64,000 nt of DNA from Streptococcus oricebi. Lineage in GTDB: Bacteria; Bacillota; Bacilli; Lactobacillales; Streptococcaceae. The stretch spans positions 385,771 through 449,770 of the forward strand of contig NZ_PRDG01000001.1 of the NCBI RefSeq assembly GCF_017883985.1, in the 5' to 3' direction. The notes under the pieces were generated by a model. That model was not told the DNA's origin. It saw only the letters and a list, made by a program, of their open reading frames with translations, and made no database searches. This document shows, one piece after another, positions 57,945 through 64,000 of this stretch. The translations under genes were made by a program, and so were the position numbers. Every line of letters begins with the position of its first letter. The first letter of the stretch is position 1.

Positions 57945-59010
57945 TTTCTTCCTTTGCAATATCCGCTTTTAACAAGGCGTAAAATTCATCCAGGGTCTTG
58001 ATTTCCTGAGAATTTTCCATTGCTTGCTCATATTTTTCCCGATGCTGGAGCAAGTCCTGAACTGCCCCTTCTAGGCTGTTCAAAGTCAAGTTCTCTTCCA
58101 GCAACTCTTGGGCATAGCCTTTTTTAACGAAGTAAGCTGCATTTTCCAGCTGGTCTCCCCGACTGGCCTCGCGACCTAGCGGGATGATTAGTTGAAGTTT
58201 TTTTAGGGCTAATAGTTCAAAGAGGGTATTGGAGCCCCCTCTAGTTACAACCACATCAGCCACTTGCATCAAGGGCTGGTAGAGGTCGCTCACATAGTCT
58301 ACCCGATAGAGATTTTTGGAAAGCTCCTGTAGGTCCGCCTGACCCGTCAGATTGATGATATTGTAGCTTTCGGTTAGGGCTTGCTGGTGCTGACTAATAA
58401 AGTCATTAAAGACACGCGCACCAGCAGAGCCTCCGACAAACAAGAGGGTCTTGAGTCGGCTGTCAAAATGAGCACAAATCTCTGCAAGTTTCTCCTTATT
58501 TTCAACCCCAGCGTCAGCAATCTTGGTCACTGCTCCTAGGTGCTCCACCTTGGTCAAGCTAGCAGCCTGCTCAAAGGTTGAATACATCTTGCGCGCACAT
58601 TTATAGGCAATTTTATTGGCCAGACCAATCGATAAGTCAGACTCATGGACATAGACAGGGACCCCTGAAAGCTTGGCTGCAATCACTGGCGGCACCGAAA
58701 CAAAGCCTCCCTTTGAAAAGAGGACCTGTGGTCGCAGACGCCAAAGGATAAGGAGGGACTGAAAAATCCCCCAGACCACCTTAAAGCCATCCAGCAGGTT
58801 CTGCCAAGAAAAGTAACGTCTCAGCTTACCCGTTGCAATCGAATGAAACTGGATAGCTAGATTTGCCTTTTGAATTTCCTGATATTCAATCCCCTTTTTA
58901 TCACCGATGTAGTGGACCTCCCAGCCCCCTTCAATAAATTTAGGAATCAAGAGGAGGTTGAGGGTCACATGCCCTACCGTTCCTCCCCCAGTAAAGATTA
59001 TTTTTTTCAT
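57928..59010 (-). CDS. murG: UDP-GlcNAc transferase MurG
   Basis: 360 aa GT28 glycosyltransferase converting lipid I to lipid II on the inner membrane face. The glycine loop [11 protein letters not shown] at the start, [24 protein letters not shown] and [14 protein letters not shown] are conserved. Starts one base after the murD stop. Confidence 0.97.
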   Translation of the reverse strand: MKKIIFTGGGTVGHVTLNLLLIPKFIEGGWEVHYIGDKKGIEYQEIQKANLAIQFHSIATGKLRRYFSWQNLLDGFKVVWGIFQSLLILWRLRPQVLFSKGGFVSVPPVIAAKLSGVPVYVHESDLSIGLANKIAYKCARKMYSTFEQAASLTKVEHLGAVTKIADAGVENKEKLAEICAHFDSRLKTLLFVGGSAGARVFNDFISQHQQALTESYNIINLTGQADLQELSKNLYRVDYVSDLYQPLMQVADVVVTRGGSNTLFELLALKKLQLIIPLGREASRGDQLENAAYFVKKGYAQELLEENLTLNSLEGAVQDLLQHREKYEQAMENSQEIKTLDEFYALLKADIAKEENDKKR

Positions 59011-59011
59011 A

Positions 59012-60364
59012 TTAGCCCTTTAATTCTGCCAAGGTCGCTAAAAATTCATCTCCGCGCACCTCGAAATTTGCATACATATCCCAACTAGCATTGGCTGGAC
59101 TGAGCAGGACAATATCTCCTGGCCCTGCTTGATCGAAGGCCTTGCGGGTCGCATCTGCCACATCAGTGGCTTCTAGATAGCTGACCCCAGCCTGGTCGGC
59201 TGCTCGTTTGAGCCTGTCCGCTGCTTGACCTAAAAGAACCATTCTTTTTAGGCCCTTGAGGTCGGGTACCAATTCATCAAATTCATTTCCTCGGTCCAAG
59301 CCCCCTGCAATCAAAATCACCTTTTGGTTATCAAAACCAGATAAGGCTTTTTGGGTTGCTAGGATATTGGTTGACTTGCTATCGTTATAAAACTTGACAC
59401 CTGCCACTTGACCAGCGTATTGGAGGCGGTGCTTGACCCCACCAAAGTTAGCTAGGCTTTCCTGAATCGTCCGGTTGCTAATGCCTGAAAGTTTAGCCAC
59501 CGCAATTGTAGCCAGGGCATTTTCGATATTATGACTACCCGGCACTCCTAAATCCTGAGCGGCCATAACGGCCTCCCCCCGAAAATAAAGGACATCATCC
59601 TTGAGGTAGGCCCCATCGACCACTTCCTTGGTCGAGAAAGGCAGGACCTGGGCCTGGGTCTTTTGAGCCAAATCCTTAGCCAGGTCTTGATTAAAGTTGA
59701 GAATCAAAAAATCCTGAGCTGTCATATTCTTTTGGATATTCCACTTGGCTGCCACATAGTCCTCAAAAGAGCCATGATAGTCCAAGTGGGTTGGCATAAG
59801 GTTGGTGATGACGGCCATTTGGGGGTGAAAGGCTTCAATCCCCATCAGCTGAAAGCTGGAAAGTTCCATGACTAGCCTGTCCTTGTCGGTCGCTTCTTGG
59901 GCAACCTGACTAGCTGGAAAGCCGATATTGCCGGCCAGAATGCCCTTTTGCCCTCCAGCCGATAGGACCTCAGCAATCATTGTTGTCGTCGTGGTCTTGC
60001 CGTTTGAACCAGTAATACCGATAATGGGCGCATCTGAAATCAAATAGGCCAACTCCACCTCGGTCAAAACTGGAATCCCCTTGGCCAGAGCCTTTTCAAC
60101 CATGGGATTGTCGTAGGGAATCCCTGGATTTTTAACCATCAACTCAAAGTCCTCATCTAGGAGCTCCAAGGGGTGGCCTCCAGTCACCACCTTAATCCCT
60201 TCTTCTAAAAGGGACTGGGCCGCAGGGTTTTCCTCAAAGGGCTTGCCATCATTGACTGTCACGATAGCTCCCAACTTATCCAGGAGACGAGCCGCAGACT
60301 CTCCTGACTTGGCCAAACCTAAAACAAGAACTTTTTTATTTCTAAAGTTTGAAATGTACTTCAT
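59012..60364 (-). CDS. murD: UDP-N-acetylmuramoylalanine--D-glutamate ligase
   Basis: 450 aa Mur ligase adding D-Glu. N-terminal [15 protein letters not shown] loop [26 protein letters not shown] and the C-terminal NDSKSTN and [12 protein letters not shown] blocks are present. Of three possible starts (TTG 60370, ATG 60367, ATG 60364) the last lies six bases after AAAGAGG and is preferred. First gene of murD-murG-divIB. Confidence 0.96.
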   Translation of the reverse strand: MKYISNFRNKKVLVLGLAKSGESAARLLDKLGAIVTVNDGKPFEENPAAQSLLEEGIKVVTGGHPLELLDEDFELMVKNPGIPYDNPMVEKALAKGIPVLTEVELAYLISDAPIIGITGSNGKTTTTTMIAEVLSAGGQKGILAGNIGFPASQVAQEATDKDRLVMELSSFQLMGIEAFHPQMAVITNLMPTHLDYHGSFEDYVAAKWNIQKNMTAQDFLILNFNQDLAKDLAQKTQAQVLPFSTKEVVDGAYLKDDVLYFRGEAVMAAQDLGVPGSHNIENALATIAVAKLSGISNRTIQESLANFGGVKHRLQYAGQVAGVKFYNDSKSTNILATQKALSGFDNQKVILIAGGLDRGNEFDELVPDLKGLKRMVLLGQAADRLKRAADQAGVSYLEATDVADATRKAFDQAGPGDIVLLSPANASWDMYANFEVRGDEFLATLAELKG

Positions 60365-60503
60365 CATCAACCTCTTTATTTCTAGTACCTTCTATTTTAC
60401 CCTTTTTTGGGAAAATAAAAAAGGCCCAGCTCTATTTTCTTCTCCTTGTTATCAAGTTTTGAAAAATTTGCAATATATGGTAATAGAATTTTTGACCTTT
60501 GAC

Positions 60504-60532
60504 TTGCTTTTTATCTATGAAAGCGTTATACT
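60504..60532 (+). promoter_or_regulatory. Promoter of the tetR operon
   Basis: TTGCTT, 17 bases, TATACT. Confidence 0.6.
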
Positions 60533-60544
60533 AAAGGTAGATAA

Positions 60545-60561
60545 AGTTACCGCTGGTAACT
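60545..60561. promoter_or_regulatory. Palindromic operator at the tetR promoter
   Basis: AGTTACC-GCT-GGTAACT, a perfect inverted repeat with three central bases, placed over the predicted transcription start. Size and position suit TetR-family autorepression. Confidence 0.7.
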
Positions 60562-60586
60562 AGATGGTGAAAGGAAGTGATACAAG

Positions 60587-61168
60587 CTGAAAGAAACTAA
60601 GGAAAGCCTGAGAGAAAGGCTGCTAGAAGAGGGACTGGAAAAAATCGGCCAGGAAGGCTGGGAGCAACTTTCCCTCCGTAAACTAAGCCGAGCCTGCCAG
60701 GTCAGTCATGTCGCCAGTTATCGTCATTTTAAAAACAAGGACGATTTTATCTGGGCCTTAATTCCGCTAGTCTCTCACCATTTTGTCCTCTTCTTACAGG
60801 AAGGCGAGGAGGAGGCAAATAGTCCCAGACAGAGGATTTGTCATCTAGCCCAACGCTTTATCCTTTACTCCCAAGAACATGCTCATTATTTTGACTTTCT
60901 CTTTCTCAGCAAGTACGCGCTAGCCACCCAGACCGATGAAAATGGCCAGCTGGGCTTAGAAAGAGAGATGGACTGCTTTGAGCACAGCCGAAAGAGAATC
61001 CAGGAGTTTATCGATTCTCTAGCTGGTTCCTATGATTTTAACCAGACCTTTATGCACCTTTGGGGCTTTATCTTTGGGCTTAGCCTCTTGGTGCGGCAGA
61101 AACTTTATCCAGCCCCAGACCAGGTCCTAGCCCAACTCATCGAAGAGATTCTGGACTTTTATCAGTAG
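60587..61168 (+). CDS. TetR-family regulator with a CTG start
   Basis: 193 aa. The N-terminal helix-turn-helix (about 8-52; LRKLSRACQVSHVASYRHFKNKDDF) is a clear TetR domain, followed by an all-helical ligand domain. No ATG, GTG or TTG exists in frame before the HTH. A TGA lies nine bases upstream of CTG 60587, which has AAAGGA eleven bases ahead, so CTG initiation is the simplest reading. Inactivation by loss of a TTG/ATG start is the alternative. It probably controls the two genes after it through the palindrome at 60545. Confidence 0.72.
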   Translation: MKETKESLRERLLEEGLEKIGQEGWEQLSLRKLSRACQVSHVASYRHFKNKDDFIWALIPLVSHHFVLFLQEGEEEANSPRQRICHLAQRFILYSQEHAHYFDFLFLSKYALATQTDENGQLGLEREMDCFEHSRKRIQEFIDSLAGSYDFNQTFMHLWGFIFGLSLLVRQKLYPAPDQVLAQLIEEILDFYQ

Positions 61169-61179
61169 GAGGTAAAACC

Positions 61180-61761
61180 ATGCTTACAACCATTATTTAT
61201 GCTCATCCTTACGACAAGAGCTTCAACCATGCTATTTTAGAAACCGTTACTCAAAAATTAAAAAAACAAGGTCAAGCCTATCAAGTGCTGGACTTGTACG
61301 CAGACAATTTTAATCCCGTTTACAAGGCAGAAGAATTAGCCCTCTTTTCAAAAGGCGAGGCGGTTGACCCCTTGGTGCAACACTATCAAAAGGTGCTAGA
61401 CAAAACCAATCGCTTGATTTTCATCTTTCCGATTTGGTGGTATGATGTGCCTGCTATCGTCAAGGGATTTTTCGACAAGGTCTTTCTCAAAACCTATGCC
61501 TACCAAGAAGAAAAAAGTGGCCTTCTAACTGGGCTTTTAAGCCAGATTGAAGAAGCTCTGGTCTTGACCACTGCTGCTAGTCCCACCTGGTACCTGAAGC
61601 TTTTTGGTGGCAATGTCGTTCAAAAAGCGGTACTTAGTTCTACACTTAAGGCAGTCGGCATTGGTAAGAAATCCCGCAAATGGTTCAATGTCGGCCGTAT
61701 TGCCCGTAAAACCCCTGAACAACGCCGGGCCGCCCTAAATCAGATTGCTGACCTACTTTAA
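61180..61761 (+). CDS. NAD(P)H-dependent FMN oxidoreductase (flavodoxin-like fold)
   Basis: 193 aa. IIYAHPYDKSFNHAILE at the N-terminus and FIFPIWWYDVPAIVKGFFDKVF are signatures of the NQO/MdaB/KefF-type quinone reductase family, which bind FMN and reduce quinones or nitro compounds by two electrons. The C-terminal basic stretch (GIGKKSRKWFNVGRIARK) is a family feature. GGAGG-type site before ATG 61180; likely target of the preceding TetR. Confidence 0.87.
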   Translation: MLTTIIYAHPYDKSFNHAILETVTQKLKKQGQAYQVLDLYADNFNPVYKAEELALFSKGEAVDPLVQHYQKVLDKTNRLIFIFPIWWYDVPAIVKGFFDKVFLKTYAYQEEKSGLLTGLLSQIEEALVLTTAASPTWYLKLFGGNVVQKAVLSSTLKAVGIGKKSRKWFNVGRIARKTPEQRRAALNQIADLL

Positions 61762-61787
61762 GTAAAAGCCCAAAGGAGGAAAAGAGA

Positions 61788-62699
61788 TTGAAGCGTTCTC
61801 TGACTAGCTGGTCACTTGAAAAAATGCTACTAACGGGAGTAAAACTGGGCTTTGTTCCTAAAGATGACCCAGCCCTAGCCAAACATTTAAAAAAAGCGGA
61901 AGAAAAGAGTGCTCGCTTAGTGGCTAATCCCAGCAAAATGGTCGGCATGCCCGTAGAAGATAAAATCATCGCCGGGATGCAAACCTTTATCTGGAATGAC
62001 CAGCAGACTTCTGACCAAAAAGTGCTGCTCTACCTGCATGGCGGAGCCTATGTTAGCCAGCCTCTTTCTTTTCATTATCAGATGCTGCGCCAGATTGTTA
62101 GTTTGACAAATGTCAAAGTTGTCCTTCCGATTTATCCTAAGGCGCCCAAATACAACTATCGAGACACCTATCCTAAGTTAGTAGAACTCTACCAACTGCT
62201 ACTAACTGCAGTTGATAGCCCCTCGCTCATTACGATTGCTGGAGATAGTGCAGGCGGTGGCCTAGTCTTTGGCTTGGCTCATTTGTTAGTTGAAAAAGAC
62301 TTAAAGCAACCCCGACATTTGATTGGAATCTCACCTTGGCTGGATATTGAAATGAAAAATCCAGAAATAAAAGACTATCAAGCTCTGGATCCTATCGTTG
62401 ACTTTTGGTATTCGCTCAAGGTTGGTCAACTCTGGAGTGCGGGCAAGGAAAACGGAGCAAATCCCTTGGTCAGTCCCATTAACAGTCCCTACTTTGCCCA
62501 AATGGCGCCTATCAGCCTCTTTAGTGGCAGTCATGAAATTCTTTATCCAGACATAAGGTTGTTAGCAGAGCAACTGACGCAAGAAAAGATTCCGCATCAA
62601 TTTATCGTCAAAGAAAAAATGAACCATGTCTATCCACTTTTTCCCATTCCAGAGGCCAAAGAAGCCAGACGACAGCTTGCTGAGATTATCCTAGAATAA
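61788..62699 (+). CDS. Alpha/beta hydrolase, HSL-type esterase
   Basis: 303 aa. Oxyanion motif HGGAY (about 84-88), nucleophile GDSAGGG (Ser about 147), acidic partner region in SGSHEILYPD and His in KEKMNHVYPLF identify the hormone-sensitive-lipase family. Starts with TTG 61788, which has AAAGGAGG nine bases upstream. Third gene of the tetR unit and ended by the strong terminator at 62712. Substrate unknown. Confidence 0.87.
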   Translation: MKRSLTSWSLEKMLLTGVKLGFVPKDDPALAKHLKKAEEKSARLVANPSKMVGMPVEDKIIAGMQTFIWNDQQTSDQKVLLYLHGGAYVSQPLSFHYQMLRQIVSLTNVKVVLPIYPKAPKYNYRDTYPKLVELYQLLLTAVDSPSLITIAGDSAGGGLVFGLAHLLVEKDLKQPRHLIGISPWLDIEMKNPEIKDYQALDPIVDFWYSLKVGQLWSAGKENGANPLVSPINSPYFAQMAPISLFSGSHEILYPDIRLLAEQLTQEKIPHQFIVKEKMNHVYPLFPIPEAKEARRQLAEIILE

Positions 62700-62711
62700 G
62701 ATTCCAAATAT

Positions 62712-62744
62712 AAACCAGCATTGCTATGATAGCAATGCTGGTTT
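62712..62744. terminator. Long perfect hairpin ending the tetR-esterase operon
   Basis: A 16-bp perfect inverted repeat (62712-62727 with 62729-62744) with a single central base, tail TTTC, twelve bases after the esterase stop. Confidence 0.85.
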
Positions 62745-62860
62745 CTTTGTCATTTCCCCTCACCTTTTCTACCACTCACTTAGGAAAACTTACCACTTAG
62801 CCAGAAAGGGTAGATTTGGCGCTAGGTTTCTGCTAAGCTAGAACTTAAGGAGGAAACATT

Positions 62861-63712
62861 ATGACTCGTACTCAAAAAATTCAAACGCTCATCCCAAACG
62901 GCGCCGACCAGCTCTATACAGTCTGCTATCCCAACCCCGGCAAGGAGACGATTATTCTCTTGCATGGAGGGCCAGGGACACCAGATGACTTCCTCTGGTT
63001 TCTAGCAGAATTTGAACAAGACTTCCAAATCATCAACTTTCATCAACGAGGAACTAAACAATCGCCCTGCCCCAGTGGTGACTTCAGTATAGAAGCTTAC
63101 ATTGCAGACATCGATACAATCGCTAACCACTTCAAGGTAGATAAATTCCACCTTTTAGGGCATTCCTGGGGTGGCCTCTACGCGCAAATCTATGCTAGTA
63201 AACACCCCGAACGCCTCCTCAGCCTCTTTCTCTCCTCACCGGGAACGGGGACAGGTAAAGAGTGGAAAATCATGGAGAAGGAAATGATGACCTATAATAA
63301 AAACCATTGTTCCCGCTTGGACTGGATCAAAATGGGCATCTTTTCTCTGCTCGGCAATCTTGGTAGTTCCAAGGCTTCCCAGGCTCTTTTTAGGCAAGTT
63401 GCGCGCAATTACAATGCCGATTATCCAGCATTTCGTGATAGGACTTTTGACATGAGCAATGTTTCAGTTCAAGCCGGCAATCGGACCAGAAAGGCCATTA
63501 TGGCCTACCCGCCCCTAGCTCCTTTAGAAAATCCTAGCTTTCCCATTACCGTAACTTTCGGAGACAATGATATTTTTGGCGACAGCAAACGTTTTATCGA
63601 GAAACGCTATCCCAGCGCCCAAATCTTTTTCATCAAAAACAGTGGCCATTTCCCATTCTTTCAAAATCCAGACCACTACTTCGCTATCTTGCAGCAGCAT
63701 TTTAAAAACTAG
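62861..63712 (+). CDS. Prolyl aminopeptidase-like alpha/beta hydrolase
   Basis: 283 aa. Oxyanion motif HGGPG (about 35-39), nucleophile GHSWGG (Ser about 103), Asp in FGDNDIFG and His in KNSGHFPFFQ match peptidase family S33 (proline iminopeptidases and relatives). It has no signal peptide, so it acts in the cytosol. Start ATG 62861 follows AAGGAGG. Single gene with terminator at 63760. Confidence 0.87.
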   Translation: MTRTQKIQTLIPNGADQLYTVCYPNPGKETIILLHGGPGTPDDFLWFLAEFEQDFQIINFHQRGTKQSPCPSGDFSIEAYIADIDTIANHFKVDKFHLLGHSWGGLYAQIYASKHPERLLSLFLSSPGTGTGKEWKIMEKEMMTYNKNHCSRLDWIKMGIFSLLGNLGSSKASQALFRQVARNYNADYPAFRDRTFDMSNVSVQAGNRTRKAIMAYPPLAPLENPSFPITVTFGDNDIFGDSKRFIEKRYPSAQIFFIKNSGHFPFFQNPDHYFAILQQHFKN

Positions 63713-63759
63713 GAAAAAGAAAGCTAAGGAGAGCCCTATTCCTCTAAAATATAGCCAGA

Positions 63760-63787
63760 CCAAGCTAGCCTTAAACCCCTAGCTTGG
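63760..63787 (+). terminator. Intrinsic terminator of the S33 hydrolase gene
   Basis: CCAAGCTAG/CTAGCTTGG 9-bp stem, ten-base loop, CCTTTTT tail. Confidence 0.88.
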
Positions 63788-63989
63788 CCTTTTTAGTTTG
63801 CAAGTTCTACTTCTTTTATCTAGGTCTAAAAATATAGCAAACATCTTAGATTCAGCTAGGTTAGAGCAGTTCCTGGTCAAAAAGGATTCTTGACCTAGTC
63901 CTTTTCTAGTTCTTCATCCCTCTTTTTTGACCACTTGTTCCCCAAAAATAACCACTTATCAAAAATATTGAGATTTCCTGCCTTTCATT

Positions 63990-63998
63990 TGCTAAAAT
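63990..63998 (+). promoter_or_regulatory. Possible extended -10 leading out of the window
   Basis: TGCTAAAAT at the extreme right edge, preceded by about 200 bases without a gene. Those bases contain a GGTCAA/TTGACC inverted repeat near 63876-63896. The gene it would serve is outside the window. Confidence 0.4.
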
Positions 63999-64000
63999 AA

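Noticed and set aside
57505..57972. Long Ser-rich + strand ORF opposite divIB
   Set aside because: It is the complement of the Glu/Gln-rich divIB region and has no promoter or ribosome binding site.
63876..63896. GGTCAA...TTGACC as a CtsR operator
   Set aside because: CtsR sites are direct heptamer repeats with a three-base spacer; this is an inverted repeat with a longer spacer and no gene is visible behind it.

Overview
The window is chromosomal DNA from a Firmicute of the genus Streptococcus or a very close relative. This rests on gene content and order, not on a database search. It carries the streptococcal blocks pbp2b-recR-ddl-murF, xseA-xseB-ispA-tlyA-argR-recN and murD-murG-divIB / ftsA-ftsZ-yggS-sepF-yggT-ylmH-divIVA / T-box-ileS. 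It also has clpE with a CtsR box beside a Nudix gene and a DUF1827 gene, and comEA behind a ComX (SigX) cin-box. No rRNA, tRNA, CRISPR array, insertion sequence or prophage was seen. Most genes are housekeeping and lie on the minus strand.

Layout. 1-6.1 kb: comEA (cut by the window edge), plsC, a P-type ATPase, then a compact + strand trio (TrmN6-like methyltransferase, GIY-YIG protein, hexapeptide acyltransferase with an extra C-terminal domain). 6.4-16.8 kb (minus): DeoR regulator, cshA helicase with a structured leader, phosphoglycerate mutase family protein, CorA transporter, PH-domain protein, prfC, sugar acetyltransferase, two tandem YwaF-like membrane proteins, murF. 16.8-24.4 kb: an intergenic array of ten small hairpins, then ddl, recR, pbp2b, gpmA, perR, hup and degV. 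24.6-28.5 kb (+): an iron-siderophore ABC transporter operon of the yclNOPQ type, preceded by a structured leader with a 17-codon ORF. 28.6-33.9 kb: recN to xseA operon. 34-39.6 kb: a CcpA-controlled PTS EIICB, then (minus) tfoX-like, VOC, AraC, nnrD, SGNH hydrolase and folD. 39.8-43.7 kb: a glnQ/glnP-type pair without binding protein, a zinc-ribbon membrane protein, a broken secreted-protein gene under a strong CcpA-type promoter, and a YkuJ-like gene. 44-47.7 kb: clpE, Nudix, DUF1827, GNAT. 47.8-60.4 kb: ileS and the division/cell-wall cluster. 60.5-63.8 kb: a TetR-regulated oxidoreductase/esterase cassette and a prolyl-aminopeptidase-like hydrolase.

How it works together. MurF, Ddl, MurD, MurG, PBP2b, DivIB, FtsA, FtsZ, SepF and DivIVA cover precursor synthesis and septum building. 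RecR, RecN, XseAB, ArgR and CshA are DNA/RNA maintenance and control genes. CcpA (cre sites), CtsR, PerR, ComX and a tRNA-Ile T-box are the visible regulatory inputs. Nearly every promoter I could place uses an extended -10 (TGnTATAAT type), and two genes appear to be leaderless.

The least ordinary parts are the leaders of cshA (nested helices plus an intrinsic terminator directly before the ribosome binding site) and of the siderophore operon (peptide ORF with its Shine-Dalgarno displayed in a hairpin loop). Next are the hairpin array before murF, the acyltransferase fusion, the CTG-initiated tetR and the decayed secreted-protein gene.
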